Below are positions 1 to 8,614 of a stretch of 64,000 nt of DNA, piece by piece. The notes under the pieces are model-generated. The model saw only the letters and a list, made by a program, of their open reading frames with translations. It was not told the origin of the DNA and did no database searches. Positions within the stretch are counted from its first letter, which is position 1. Each line of letters begins with the position of its first letter. Position numbers and translations under genes: made by a program. Source of the DNA: Caballeronia sp. SBC1. Its GTDB lineage: Bacteria; Pseudomonadota; Gammaproteobacteria; Burkholderiales; Burkholderiaceae. Location: positions 1,426,001 to 1,490,000 of the forward strand of contig NZ_CP049156.1 of assembly GCF_011493005.1 (NCBI RefSeq). Direction: 5' to 3'.

Positions 1-9
1 CCCGGCGGG

Positions 10-15
10 TATAAT
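10..15 (+). promoter_or_regulatory. Putative -10 element of the gltX promoter
   Basis: A perfect TATAAT hexamer lies 124 bases upstream of the gltX start codon. The matching -35 box would fall at or beyond the left edge of the window, so the promoter cannot be completed here. The role is inferred from the hexamer and its position only. Confidence 0.4.
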
Positions 16-139
16 TCACACTCGTTTCGACCGCTCGCCAAGTTCGTCCAGAAGACGTGCCGAAGCCGGTCCCCGATATATCGCTTGCCTGGCTCCTCCC
101 GTGCCAGCAAACGCATTTGAGCTATCGAGCACACCGCAC

Positions 140-1546
140 ATGACCCAAGTCCGTACCCGTTTCGCTCCCAGCCCCACAGGCTTCATCCACCTCGGCAACA
201 TTCGCTCCGCGCTTTATCCGTGGGCGTTCGCGCGCAAGATGAAGGGCGTTTTCGTGTTGCGCATCGAGGACACTGACCTGGAGCGCTCGACCGACGCGTC
301 TGTCGACGCCATCCTTGAAGGCATGGAATGGCTCGGCCTCGACTACGACGAAGGTCCGATCTACCAGATGCAGCGCATGGACCGCTACCGCGAAGTGCTG
401 AAGCAGATGCTCGACCAGGGCCTGGCCTACCACTGCTATATGTCGACGGAAGAGCTCGACGCATTGCGTGAACGCCAGCGCGCGGCCAATGAAAAGCCGC
501 GTTACGACGGCACGTGGCGCCCGGAAGAGGGCAAGGTGCTGCCTCCCATTCCGGAAGGCGTCTCGCCGGTCATTCGTTTCCGCAATCCGCTGGGCGGCGT
601 AGTGAGTTGGGACGACGCGGTGAAGGGCACGATCGAAATCTCGAACGACGAGCTGGACGACCTCGTGATCGCGCGGCCCGACGGCACGCCAACTTATAAC
701 TTCTGCGTGGTCGTGGACGATCTCGACATGAAGATCACCCACGTGATCCGCGGAGACGACCACGTGAACAACACGCCGCGCCAGATCAACATCCTGCTCG
801 CGCTGGGTGGGGAAGTGCCGGTGTACGCGCACTTGCCGACTGTGCTCAACGAGCAGGGCGAGAAGATGAGCAAGCGCCACGGCGCGATGAGCGTGATGGG
901 TTATCGCGATAACGGGTATCTGCCGGAAGCCGTGATGAACTATCTTGCGCGGCTTGGCTGGTCGCATGGCGACGCAGAGATTTTCTCGCGCGAACAGTTC
1001 GTCGAGTGGTTCGACCTGGACCATCTGGGCAAGTCGCCGGCGCAATACGATCCGGACCGTCTGAACTGGCTGAACGCGCACTACATCAAGGAAGCCGACA
1101 ACGCACGGCTGGAAACGCTCGTGAAGCCCTTTCTGGCCGAGTTGGGTATCGACTCCGCGATGATCGAGCAAGGGCCGCCGCTCGAACTTGTGGTCGGCTT
1201 GTTGAAGGACCGCGCATCAACGGTAAAGGAAATTGCCGATAACGCCGCCATGTTCTATCGGGAACCCGTGATCGATCCAGCGGCGCTCGCGCAGCATGTC
1301 ACCGAAGCCGTGCGTCCCGCGCTCGCTGACTTGCGGCAGGCCCTGAGCGAAGTGGAGTGGAGCAAGGAAGCCATCTCGGCGGCATTCAAGGCCACGCTGA
1401 CAAGCCACAAGCTCAAGATGCCGCATCTCGCCATGCCGGTGCGCCTGCTGGTCGCGGGTACCACGCATACACCGTCTATTGACGCGGTGCTGATGCTGTT
1501 CGGCCGTGAGACGGTGCTGGCCCGGCTCGACAAGGGCATTGCCTGA
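140..1546 (+). CDS. gltX: Glutamyl-tRNA synthetase
   Basis: Class I aminoacyl-tRNA synthetase that charges tRNA-Glu with glutamate in the cytoplasm; 468 residues, normal for bacterial GluRS. The HIGH-type motif is seen as [10 protein letters not shown] at residues 10-19 and the KMSKS-type loop as KMSKR at 242-246, followed by the helical anticodon-binding domain. I chose the ATG at 140 because it gives the family N-terminus [14 protein letters not shown]; an in-frame GTG at 101 would add 13 residues with no family counterpart. Three tRNA genes follow, including tRNA-Glu, its own substrate. Identification is secure. Confidence 0.97.
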   Translation: MTQVRTRFAPSPTGFIHLGNIRSALYPWAFARKMKGVFVLRIEDTDLERSTDASVDAILEGMEWLGLDYDEGPIYQMQRMDRYREVLKQMLDQGLAYHCYMSTEELDALRERQRAANEKPRYDGTWRPEEGKVLPPIPEGVSPVIRFRNPLGGVVSWDDAVKGTIEISNDELDDLVIARPDGTPTYNFCVVVDDLDMKITHVIRGDDHVNNTPRQINILLALGGEVPVYAHLPTVLNEQGEKMSKRHGAMSVMGYRDNGYLPEAVMNYLARLGWSHGDAEIFSREQFVEWFDLDHLGKSPAQYDPDRLNWLNAHYIKEADNARLETLVKPFLAELGIDSAMIEQGPPLELVVGLLKDRASTVKEIADNAAMFYREPVIDPAALAQHVTEAVRPALADLRQALSEVEWSKEAISAAFKATLTSHKLKMPHLAMPVRLLVAGTTHTPSIDAVLMLFGRETVLARLDKGIA

Positions 1547-1680
1547 ACGTAGGGCGGGGTGCTTCATGGGCGCTCATGAAAGACTCATGGGCGCGTGGCA
1601 TCGGCGGGAACGGTGTCCGGTTTGCGCCCCGAGTTTGCACCCTAAGAACGAACTATTTTCAGATGCTGGGCTAAAAGGTA

Positions 1681-1709
1681 TTTACAACTTCAAAAGTGCC
1701 CTTTAGAAT
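1681..1709 (+). promoter_or_regulatory. Promoter of the tRNA-Ala gene
   Basis: TTTACA at 1681-1686 and TAGAAT at 1704-1709 are separated by exactly 17 bases, a good sigma-70 match. The -10 box ends 19 bases before the tRNA-Ala 5' end, fitting a short leader trimmed by RNase P. Confidence 0.65.
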
Positions 1710-1728
1710 CTCGTTTCTGTTCTGCAAG

Positions 1729-1804
<76 letters not shown>

Positions 1805-1853
1805 CAGAACGGAAACGAAGCTTTTTAAAGCGCCAGAGCATCGGAAAAAAAGC

Positions 1854-1882
1854 TTCACAAGAATCACAAAGCTGTTTATAAT
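1854..1882 (+). promoter_or_regulatory. Promoter upstream of tRNA-Glu/tRNA-Asp
   Basis: TTCACA at 1854-1859 and a perfect TATAAT at 1877-1882 are 17 bases apart. If used, it gives a transcript with about 125 nt of A-rich leader before tRNA-Glu. No gene lies in the leader. Inferred from sequence only. Confidence 0.5.
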
Positions 1883-2016
1883 GTCGTTCTTCGCTGCTGA
1901 CTGACAAGAAACTGATTAATAAGTACCAAGCGATTAAGAAAGTGTTAATCGGAGTTAATCAGAAGCAAGTCAGGATTTAAGCGAAAAGAGTAAAAGACAT
2001 TAACTGAAAAGTTTAT

Positions 2017-2092
2017 GTCCCCATCGTCTAGAGGCCTAGGACATCACCCTTTCACGGTGAGTACAGGGGTTCGAATCCCCTTGGGGACGCCA
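2017..2092 (+). tRNA. tRNA-Glu (anticodon TTC)
   Basis: 76-nt tRNA with encoded CCA. Acceptor GTCCCCA pairs with TGGGGAC, G2089 is the discriminator, and the anticodon stem TCACC/GGTGA holds loop CTTTCAC with anticodon TTC at 2051-2053. The T arm is GGGGTTCGAATCCCC. It is the substrate of the GltX encoded just upstream. Confidence 0.97.
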
Positions 2093-2164
2093 AAACATCG
2101 GCGGCTGCCAGAAGCGCTGCAAGTTTGATGAGTCAACCAACCTCACGAACTGATGGAAAGAAGT

Positions 2165-2241
2165 GGAGCGGTAGTTCAGTTGGTTAGAATACCGGCCTGT
2201 CACGCCGGGGGTCGCGGGTTCGAGTCCCGTCCGCTCCGCCA
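2165..2241 (+). tRNA. tRNA-Asp (anticodon GTC)
   Basis: 77-nt tRNA with encoded CCA. Acceptor GGAGCGG pairs with CCGCTCC, G2238 is the discriminator, and the anticodon stem CCGGC/GCCGG encloses GTC at 2199-2201. It lies 72 bases after tRNA-Glu with no promoter visible between, so the two are probably co-transcribed. Confidence 0.97.
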
Positions 2242-2256
2242 ACGAGTTGTAAAAGA

Positions 2257-2283
2257 AAATCCAGCTTAAAGCTGGATTTTTTT
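2257..2283 (+). terminator. Intrinsic terminator of the tRNA operon
   Basis: AAAATCCAGC, loop TTAA, GCTGGATTTT, extending into a run of seven T. It lies 15 bases after tRNA-Asp and closes the tRNA transcription unit. Confidence 0.9.
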
Positions 2284-2324
2284 CGTCCACGTTTTTCGTA
2301 CACATTTCTCGGCCATCTTTTTTA

Positions 2325-2395
2325 CCCCCCCCCCCGCCTTTTTCGTCCTTCCTCGTTCTTTCCTTCGTCCTCTTCGTCTTTCCCGATTCTTCGTC
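2325..2395 (+). repeat. C11 homopolymer and TTCGTC-rich pyrimidine tract
   Basis: Eleven consecutive C at 2325-2335 are followed by an almost pure C/T stretch containing TTCGTC at 2342, 2364, 2373 and 2390, with a fifth copy at 2282. The rest of the 2284-2553 spacer holds no gene that I can support. The C tract is about 220 bases upstream of the GNAT start codon. It could be a length-variable element or simple drift; see findings. Confidence 0.6.
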
Positions 2396-2553
2396 TCAGT
2401 TCCTCCGGCTATTCTTCGTACCACTATTGCGTTGCATCTTGTTGAACGTGTGGCGTGCGTGACATCGAACGTGCGCGCTCGTAAAACTCTCCATTGCCAG
2501 CGCGCGCCGGCTGACTTAGTGTTGATGACTTGATTCAGTGCTTTCATCGCGCA

Positions 2554-3018
2554 ATGCTCGATCCCACCGAAGCTCTCTCGCCGTTTCAGTTGCGCCTGGC
2601 GTCGATGGACGATTTTTCGTTCGCCGAGGCGCTCACGCGCAACAACATGAACGGTTACTACCGCCGCCACAATCTCGTGTGGCGAAGCGATCTTTTTTTG
2701 GGTAGCTGGCGCGAATCCGAAAACTTCGTGCTCGAGTGCGACGGCCAGGCTATTGGCGTGATGCGCGTGACGGAAGAAGATCAGTCGCTCCACATCCGCG
2801 ACGTACAAGTGGTGGAAGGGTGGCGCCGCACGGGCGCGGGAACATTTCTCCTCGATACCGCGCACCGCTGGGCACGGGCACGCGGACTAACGGAGACACA
2901 GTTGCGCGTATTCGTCGATAACCCCGCTGCCCGGCTGTATCTCCGCATGGGCTACAAGACCGCCGGTTCGCGGCTCGCGCAATTCGGTGCGATCCGGCAT
3001 ATGGTGCGGGGCGTTTAG
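2554..3018 (+). CDS. GNAT-family N-acetyltransferase
   Basis: 154-residue single-domain GNAT protein that would transfer an acetyl group from acetyl-CoA to an unknown amine. The acetyl-CoA loop (motif A) is seen as VVEGWRRTGAGTFLLD in the middle, and the C-terminal NPAARLYLRMGYK is the usual motif B. The ATG at 2554 is preferred; a TTG at 2530 would add eight residues. It converges with the AraC gene, with 11 bases between the stops. The substrate cannot be read from the sequence. Confidence 0.85.
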   Translation: MLDPTEALSPFQLRLASMDDFSFAEALTRNNMNGYYRRHNLVWRSDLFLGSWRESENFVLECDGQAIGVMRVTEEDQSLHIRDVQVVEGWRRTGAGTFLLDTAHRWARARGLTETQLRVFVDNPAARLYLRMGYKTAGSRLAQFGAIRHMVRGV

Positions 3019-3029
3019 GATTTAGCTTT

Positions 3030-3890
3030 TCAGCGCTCGCTCGATGCGCCGTTCTGACTATCGTCTCGCGGCTCGCCGTCGCGGACAAAAAATGCTCGCG
3101 GACTTTCGCCGAACGCCCGTCTGAACATCGCGGAAAAGGCGCTCTGGCTTTGATAGCCGAGCAGCAACGCAACTTGTGAGAGCGGTCGGCCCTGGCTCAG
3201 TAATGGAATCGCGCGCGCCAGCACGGCCTGCTGGCGCCATTGTGAAAAACTGACGCCTAGTTCACGCCGGAACAAGCGTGCGATCGTGCGAGTGCTTGCA
3301 CCCGCGAGCGCGGCCCAATGCTCGAGCGAATCAGCGGAAGCAGGGTCGGCGAGGACGGCCTCGCATAACGCCAGCAGGCGTTTGTCGGTAGGCATCGGGA
3401 TGGAGAGGGGCAGCGGGCGTGAGCGCGTGATTTCATCGAGTGCAAGCGTGCCGAGCAACCGTTCACGCTCGCGTGAAATCGTGCGATCGTCCAGCGCAAC
3501 GGCCACCTCCCGCAGCAGCGGCGACACCTCCACCACGCGGCACGCATCCAGTCCCGGTGGCACCACGCTCGCATCTATATACAACGTCCGCAGAAACGCG
3601 TCTTCCACGATCACCACTTCATGCGTCACGTTCGGCGGGACCCAGATTGCCCGCGATGGCGGCACCATCCACGTCGACCCTTCCGCTGCGATTCGCAACA
3701 CGCCGCGTGTCGTACACGCGACCTGCGCCCACGCGTGCGTGTGCCGCGCAATCCGGACGCCGGCCGGCACGGGCCGCGAGCGCACGCGGATAGGATGCGC
3801 AAGCGTAGGCGACGACTCGGCCGGAATGTCGAGATGCTCGACTTCTTCCGGTTGCTGCGGCTGCAATGGTTGATCGGTTGTCGAAAACAT
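3030..3890 (-). CDS. AraC-family transcriptional regulator with N-terminal cupin
   Basis: 286-residue regulator. Residues about 30-110 form a cupin-like sensor fold (HTHAWAQVACTTRGVLRI, then a WMVPPSRAIWVPP turn). Residues about 165-265 are the two-helix-turn-helix AraC DNA-binding domain, with ASTRTIARLFRRELGVSF and LLGYQSQSAFSAMFRRAFG. This layout matches the NimR/YeaM subgroup, which often controls an adjacent exporter, but no exporter is adjacent here. The neighbours are GNAT (convergent) and a divergent AIG2-like gene 163 bases away. Target and ligand are unknown. Confidence 0.9.
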   Translation of the reverse strand: MFSTTDQPLQPQQPEEVEHLDIPAESSPTLAHPIRVRSRPVPAGVRIARHTHAWAQVACTTRGVLRIAAEGSTWMVPPSRAIWVPPNVTHEVVIVEDAFLRTLYIDASVVPPGLDACRVVEVSPLLREVAVALDDRTISRERERLLGTLALDEITRSRPLPLSIPMPTDKRLLALCEAVLADPASADSLEHWAALAGASTRTIARLFRRELGVSFSQWRQQAVLARAIPLLSQGRPLSQVALLLGYQSQSAFSAMFRRAFGESPRAFFVRDGEPRDDSQNGASSER

Positions 3891-4053
3891 GGTTTTTTAA
3901 GCGCTCCTCCACCGTGATATTAAAGGCATCGGGTGGGATTGGCTTTGAAGTCGGGCGCGGGAACGCGTTTGCCTGGCCACGCCATCTTCACGTAACGACT
4001 GTTTCATACGCTTGGCATAATGCGCGCTGGATCTTCATGGAAGGAATAAACGC

Positions 4054-4479
4054 ATGCAACACGTATTCGTCTACGGCACGCTGCGAGCGGGCGAGAGCAA
4101 TGACATTTGCCGCGCAGCAGAGCGCAACGGGATCGCCGCGCCGGTGCTTATCGGCTCGGGTCATATCAATGGCAGGTTGTACGACTTCGACGCTTATCCC
4201 GGACTCGTGCTCGATCCCACCGCGGAGCCGGTTCGTGGCGATATCTATCGAATCGATGAAACACTCGTGCCCGTGCTCGATGAGATCGAAATGATCGTGC
4301 CGGGTGTGATCGGCTTGTATCGCAGCGAGCGGTTGCCGGTGACGGTTCAGATAGATGGATGCGCGCAGGTTGTCGATTGTCTGGTATATCCGGTCGGCGA
4401 CGAGGCGGTGAAAGGTTTGCCGCGTATCGATAACGGCGATTGGGTTGCGTATCGACGAGCAAGGCTGGCAACGCAGTAG
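4054..4479 (+). CDS. Gamma-glutamylcyclotransferase-fold (AIG2-like) protein
   Basis: 141 residues of the GGCT/AIG2 fold. The N-terminal substrate loop VFVYGTLRAGESN is diagnostic (YGTLR). GDIYRIDETLVPVLDEIE carries the expected acidic residue, Glu at LDEIE. Family members open gamma-glutamyl amines to 5-oxoproline, but small bacterial members like this one are mostly untested. The ATG at 4054 follows AGGAATAA. A CATAAT at 4016-4021 may be its -10 box. It converges with aceB and shares a terminator with it. Confidence 0.85.
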   Translation: MQHVFVYGTLRAGESNDICRAAERNGIAAPVLIGSGHINGRLYDFDAYPGLVLDPTAEPVRGDIYRIDETLVPVLDEIEMIVPGVIGLYRSERLPVTVQIDGCAQVVDCLVYPVGDEAVKGLPRIDNGDWVAYRRARLATQ

Positions 4480-4496
4480 CCGGTTCAACGCCGATA

Positions 4497-4528
4497 AAAA
4501 AGCCGCCCTGAATGTCCAGAGCGGCTTT
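4497..4528. terminator. Bidirectional terminator between the AIG2-like gene and aceB
   Basis: AAAGCCGC at 4499-4506 pairs with GCGGCTTT at 4521-4528, with A-rich flank on the left and T-rich flank on the right, so it can terminate in both directions. It lies 18 bases after the upstream gene and 26 bases before the aceB stop. Confidence 0.75.
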
Positions 4529-4554
4529 GTTTGATAGAAGCCCCGCGATAAGTC

Positions 4555-6150
4555 TTAAATCTCTTCGTAAAGCGGCAACGTCAAAAATTCCGCGAACGTA
4601 TCCGATGTCGACATCGCTTCGAAAATCGTCGCTGCCCGGTCGTACGGTGCGGTGTCGCCGGCAACGACCTCTTTCACCTTCACCAACTCTTCCTGCGTGA
4701 AGGCGCGAACCATCTCGGCGGTCACTTTGCGGCCATCGTCGAGCTTGCCTTTCGGCGAGCGAATCCACTGCCACACTTGCGAGCGCGAAATTTCCGCGGT
4801 CGCCGCGTCTTCCATGAGGTTGTGGATCGGCACGCAACCATTGCCCGCGAGCCACGAACCAAGATAGTGGATGCCCACGTTGATATTGCCGCGCACGCCG
4901 CCTTCGGTGATGGGATCTTCGGGACGGAAATCGAGCAGATCGGTCGCTGTGACCTGCACGTCGTCGCGTTGCTTCGCGATCTGGTTCGGCTTGTCGCCGA
5001 GCACCTTCACGAACTCTTCCATCGCGATCGGCACGAGGCCGGGATGCGCGACCCAACCGCCGTCGTAACCGTCGCCCGCATCGCGTGCCTTGTCTGAACG
5101 CACGCCGCCCATCGCTTTGTCGTTGGCTGCCGCGTCGCTCTTGATCGGAATCAACGCACTCATGCCGCCGATGGCCGGTGCGTTACGCCGGTGACATGTC
5201 TTTAACAATTGCAGCGCATAGGCGCGCATGAACGGCACGGTCATCGTGATCTTCGCGCGATCGGCGAGGCAGAAATTGGCGTCGTTCTTGAACTTCTTGA
5301 TCGCGGAAAAGATGTAGTCCCAGCGGCCAGCGTTCAATCCCGACGAATGCTCGCGCAACTCATACAGGATCTCGTCCATTTCGAACGCGGCCAGGATGGT
5401 TTCGATCAGCACCGTTGCTCGAATCGAGCCACGCGGCACGCCTACCATCTCCTGCGCGGCCACGAAGATCTCGTTCCACAGGCGCGCTTCGAGATGGCTT
5501 TCCAGCTTCGGCAAATAGAAGTAAGGACCCGCGCCGCGAGCCAGTTGCTCCTTCGCGTTGTGGAATAGGAACAGCGCGAAATCGAAGATGCCGCCCGATA
5601 CACGCTGGCCATCCACGGTCACGTGTTTTTCATCGAGATGCCAGCCGCGCGGACGCACGATCAGCGTCGCGGTTTTATCGTTGAGCTTGTATGACTTGCC
5701 ATTCTGTTCAAGCGAAATCGTGCCGCGTACCGCTTCCTTCAGGTTGATATGACCGGTCAACTGGTTGTCCCAGTTTGGCGTGTTCGAATCCTCGAAGTCC
5801 GTCATGTACGCATCCGCGCCGGAGTTCAGCGCGTTGATGATCATCTTGCGTTCGACCGGTCCGGTGATCTCTACTCGGCGGCATTCGAGCGCCTTGGGCA
5901 ACGGTGCTATGGTCCAGTCGGCATCGCGGATGGCTTGCGTTTCGCTGAGGAAATCCGGACGTTCACCTGCGTCCAGCCGCTTCGTGCGTTCTGCGCGCGC
6001 TACGAGCAAAGCCTGACGACGCGGCTCAAACGCCCGATGCAGGGTTGCCACCAGCTCAAGCGCCTCGGGCGTGAGGATGGTCTCGTAGCCGGGTTTGATT
6101 TCAGCCGTGATGGTCATGCCCTTCGGCATGTGGGTCAGCGTGTTCGCCAT
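4555..6150 (-). CDS. aceB: Malate synthase A
   Basis: Condenses glyoxylate with acetyl-CoA to malate, the second step of the glyoxylate bypass; 531 residues, close to the E. coli enzyme's length. The family signature is seen as REHSSGLNAGRWDYIFS near residue 265, and the conserved GGWVAHPGLVPIAMEEF lies in the C-terminal half. The start ATG follows AAGGAGATG on the minus strand. A haloacid dehalogenase gene lies 59 bases upstream in the same direction, so the two may share a transcript. aceA is 3 kb away with its own promoter region. Confidence 0.97.
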   Translation of the reverse strand: MANTLTHMPKGMTITAEIKPGYETILTPEALELVATLHRAFEPRRQALLVARAERTKRLDAGERPDFLSETQAIRDADWTIAPLPKALECRRVEITGPVERKMIINALNSGADAYMTDFEDSNTPNWDNQLTGHINLKEAVRGTISLEQNGKSYKLNDKTATLIVRPRGWHLDEKHVTVDGQRVSGGIFDFALFLFHNAKEQLARGAGPYFYLPKLESHLEARLWNEIFVAAQEMVGVPRGSIRATVLIETILAAFEMDEILYELREHSSGLNAGRWDYIFSAIKKFKNDANFCLADRAKITMTVPFMRAYALQLLKTCHRRNAPAIGGMSALIPIKSDAAANDKAMGGVRSDKARDAGDGYDGGWVAHPGLVPIAMEEFVKVLGDKPNQIAKQRDDVQVTATDLLDFRPEDPITEGGVRGNINVGIHYLGSWLAGNGCVPIHNLMEDAATAEISRSQVWQWIRSPKGKLDDGRKVTAEMVRAFTQEELVKVKEVVAGDTAPYDRAATIFEAMSTSDTFAEFLTLPLYEEI

Positions 6151-6209
6151 GTTCTACATCTCCTTGGTCGGTCAGACGGTTTTGCGTGCTGCGTGAATCA
6201 ATGAGTCGG

Positions 6210-6989
6210 TTATTTGGTGGGACTGCGGGGCATGCGCTTGGAAAGATCAAACGGCGCCGCTTGCTGATGCCGGGGGCAGCCTGCATCGATGAAAGCAAGC
6301 AGATCGGTCATATCGCGTCCGGTGCCGCGCGGCAGGACGCCGAGTTGTTCGGCGGGCAGCGCCATGCGGTTGAGCCAGAAGGTGGTGTAGCCAAACCACG
6401 TTGCGCCCGTCACGTCCCAGCCATTCGACGATACAAACACGATCTCGGAAGCCGCCACGCCGATCGCTTGCGTTCCTAGCGCATAGGCGGCGTGAGCGGG
6501 TTTGTAGGCGCGCACGGCGTCCACTGAGAGGACATGATCGAAGAGACCCGACATGCCCGCGCTTTTCACCGCGATGTCCAGCATCTGCGGATTGCCGTTC
6601 GACAGGATCGCGAGCTTCAGATCCGGGCGTTTGCGTAGCGTTTTTAGCGCGGTGACCGTGTCCGGAAACGCCGCGAGGCAGGCGTATTCGTCCATCAGGC
6701 GCTTTTCCGCAGCCGGAGTGAGTGCATGGTCGAGCTTCAGGCGCGTGGCGGCGTAGCGCAGCGCGTCGAGCGTGATTGCCCAGAACGGTTCGTATCGGGC
6801 ACCGGCGGGGTCCGAGAGCGTGCGCAACTGCGTGTATTCGATCTGCTTTTGGCGCCACAACTGCGAAAGCGCGTCGCCGTGGCCGGGGAATAACTGCTCG
6901 GCGGCCGCCACGACCGAGTGCACGTCGAACAGCGTGCCGTAGGCATCAAAGATGACTGCGCGAGGAGGCGAAATCGATGTCGGTGACAT
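6210..6989 (-). CDS. (S)-2-haloacid dehalogenase, type II (HAD superfamily)
   Basis: 259 residues. It hydrolyses the carbon-halogen bond of short L-2-haloacids, giving the hydroxy acid (glycolate from chloroacetate). All residues typical of L-DEX enzymes, rather than HAD phosphatases, are visible: nucleophile Asp15 in FDAYGTLFDV, Arg in QLWRQKQIEY, Ser-Asn in LSNGNPQML, Lys in YKPAHAAY, and FVSSNGWDVTGA. It is co-directional with aceB and divergent from a LysR gene 132 bases away. That context suggests C2-acid metabolism feeding malate synthase. The natural substrate is not known. Confidence 0.88.
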   Translation of the reverse strand: MSPTSISPPRAVIFDAYGTLFDVHSVVAAAEQLFPGHGDALSQLWRQKQIEYTQLRTLSDPAGARYEPFWAITLDALRYAATRLKLDHALTPAAEKRLMDEYACLAAFPDTVTALKTLRKRPDLKLAILSNGNPQMLDIAVKSAGMSGLFDHVLSVDAVRAYKPAHAAYALGTQAIGVAASEIVFVSSNGWDVTGATWFGYTTFWLNRMALPAEQLGVLPRGTGRDMTDLLAFIDAGCPRHQQAAPFDLSKRMPRSPTK

Positions 6990-7121
6990 GGCTGGCGCTC
7001 CATAAGTAGATATCGGCTCATTTTATTAGTGCGTTGGAACGACCGGAAGATGCGTCCAGATCACTTGATCTTTGACTTTTTCACGCCTAATCTGGGCGCC
7101 CTGGCATTCGAACGCACGCTT

Positions 7122-8024
7122 ATGGACCGCTTCAAGCAAATAGAAACGTTCGTGGCGGTCGTCGCGAAGGGCAGCCTGTCAGCAGCGGCGCAGGCCGAGG
7201 GCGTTGCGCCTGCGGTGATTGGTCGCCGACTCGACGCACTTGAAGAGCGGCTCGGCGTAAAGCTGCTCGTGCGCACCACGCGCCGGCTGACGCTCACCTT
7301 CGAAGGGTCGGCATTTCTGGAGGATTGCCAGCGGGTCATCCATGACATGCAGAGCGCGGAGGCGAGCGTGTCGGCCGGGGGGGTGAAGGCGAGCGGGCAT
7401 CTGCGGGTGTCTGCCCCGGCGGGTTTCGGACGGCGTCACGTTGCCGCGCTCGTCCCCGTTTTCACTTCGATGCACCCGGATGTATCGATCACGCTCGACC
7501 TGACGGACCGTATGGTCGACCTGGTCAACGAAGGCTTCGATTGCGCGGTGCGGCTTGGTGAGTTGCCGGATTCGTCGCTGGTGTCGTTGAAGCTGGGGGA
7601 GAACCGGCGAGTTTGCGTGGCGTCGCCGGAATATTTGCGGGCGCGCGGGGCGCCCGTCGATCTCGACGCGCTCGCGCAGCACAACTGTCTGCCGCTTGGG
7701 GCGAGCGCGAATCAGCAGCGCGGCTGGGTGTTCCAGAAAGACGGCAAGGTCGTGCAGATGCGTGTTTCCGGCACTATGGAATGCTCGGACGGCGCCGTGC
7801 TGCATGAGTGGTGTCTTGCCGGATACGGGCTGGCGTGGCGCTCATGGTGGGAAGTCGGCGATGACATCGCCCAGGGGCGTCTTATCAGCGTGCTCGATGC
7901 TTTCGCAGCGCCACCTATCGGGATTCACGCCGTGTTTCCGCAGCGCCGGCATTTGCCGCTGAGAGTGCGTCTGTTTCTCGATCTGCTGAAACACACGTTC
8001 GGTGCGCCAGGCTATTGGGGCTGA
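7122..8024 (+). CDS. LysR-family transcriptional regulator
   Basis: 300 residues: winged helix-turn-helix at 1-60 (MDRFKQIETFVAVVAKGSL, then RLGVKLLVRTTRRLTLT), linker helix, and a two-lobed LysR effector domain. The LDLTDRMVDLVNEGFDCAVR segment is typical of the CrgA/DsdC-type group. The ATG at 7122 gives the standard LysR N-terminus; the frame is open upstream to 7029 but that part does not look like LysR. It is divergent from the dehalogenase-aceB pair and is the obvious candidate regulator of it (inference). Confidence 0.92.
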   Translation: MDRFKQIETFVAVVAKGSLSAAAQAEGVAPAVIGRRLDALEERLGVKLLVRTTRRLTLTFEGSAFLEDCQRVIHDMQSAEASVSAGGVKASGHLRVSAPAGFGRRHVAALVPVFTSMHPDVSITLDLTDRMVDLVNEGFDCAVRLGELPDSSLVSLKLGENRRVCVASPEYLRARGAPVDLDALAQHNCLPLGASANQQRGWVFQKDGKVVQMRVSGTMECSDGAVLHEWCLAGYGLAWRSWWEVGDDIAQGRLISVLDAFAAPPIGIHAVFPQRRHLPLRVRLFLDLLKHTFGAPGYWG

Positions 8025-8094
8025 TTGCGGGCTGCTTGCCCTGATTCAGTTACTACAATGGAAGTGCACGATGGCCACTGCTGAGGAGTCGACC

Positions 8095-8529
8095 ATGTTC
8101 AAGCACATTCTGGTTCCGACGGACGGATCGGTTCTTTCGCAGAAAGCGATTGATGGCGCGATCGATCTTGCCCAGTCGGTGGGGGCGCGGATTACGGCTT
8201 ATGCCTGTTTGCCGCTGTATCCGTATTCCCCTTTCGCCGATGTCGCCGTCGAGCCGCCCGGGGATTTTCATGAGCGCGCGGAACGCGAGGCACGGGAGCA
8301 TCTTGGAGCTGTTGAAAAGGCCGCTGCCGCTGTTGGTGTTTCCTGCAACTCTGTCACGAGCGTCGAATCCGCGCCTTATATTGGCATTATCGATATTGCA
8401 GAGCGCGACGGCTGCGATGTGATTTTCATGGCGTCACACGGGAGGAGGGGATTAGGCAGTTTGCTGATCGGCAGCGAAACTCAGCGGGTGCTGACCCACA
8501 CGAAGATTCCGGTGATTGTTTATCGGTGA
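8095..8529 (+). CDS. Universal stress protein (UspA family)
   Basis: 144-residue single Usp domain, an alpha/beta ATP-binding-type fold. MFKHILVPTDGS is the classic N-terminus, and the C-terminal SHGRRGLGSLLIGSETQRVL carries the G-x2-G-x9-G-S nucleotide-binding pattern, so it is probably the ATP-binding subtype. The ATG at 8095 follows GAGGAG; an upstream in-frame ATG at 8071 is less likely. It starts 70 bases after the LysR stop and may be expressed from its own promoter. Function beyond general stress tolerance cannot be told. Confidence 0.92.
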   Translation: MFKHILVPTDGSVLSQKAIDGAIDLAQSVGARITAYACLPLYPYSPFADVAVEPPGDFHERAEREAREHLGAVEKAAAAVGVSCNSVTSVESAPYIGIIDIAERDGCDVIFMASHGRRGLGSLLIGSETQRVLTHTKIPVIVYR

Positions 8530-8614
8530 AGGGGCCGGTCAGGCCTAGCGCCTATTGTGCGCCAATGCCGGGAAGGCAAACGCGGCGCTGGTCCATTTTC
8601 CCGGCCAGAATGTG

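Noticed and set aside
2266..2865. 199-codon minus-strand frame over the pyrimidine tract and GNAT gene
   Set aside because: It reads the purine-rich complement as Arg/Lys/Glu-rich low complexity and then overlaps the well-supported GNAT gene.
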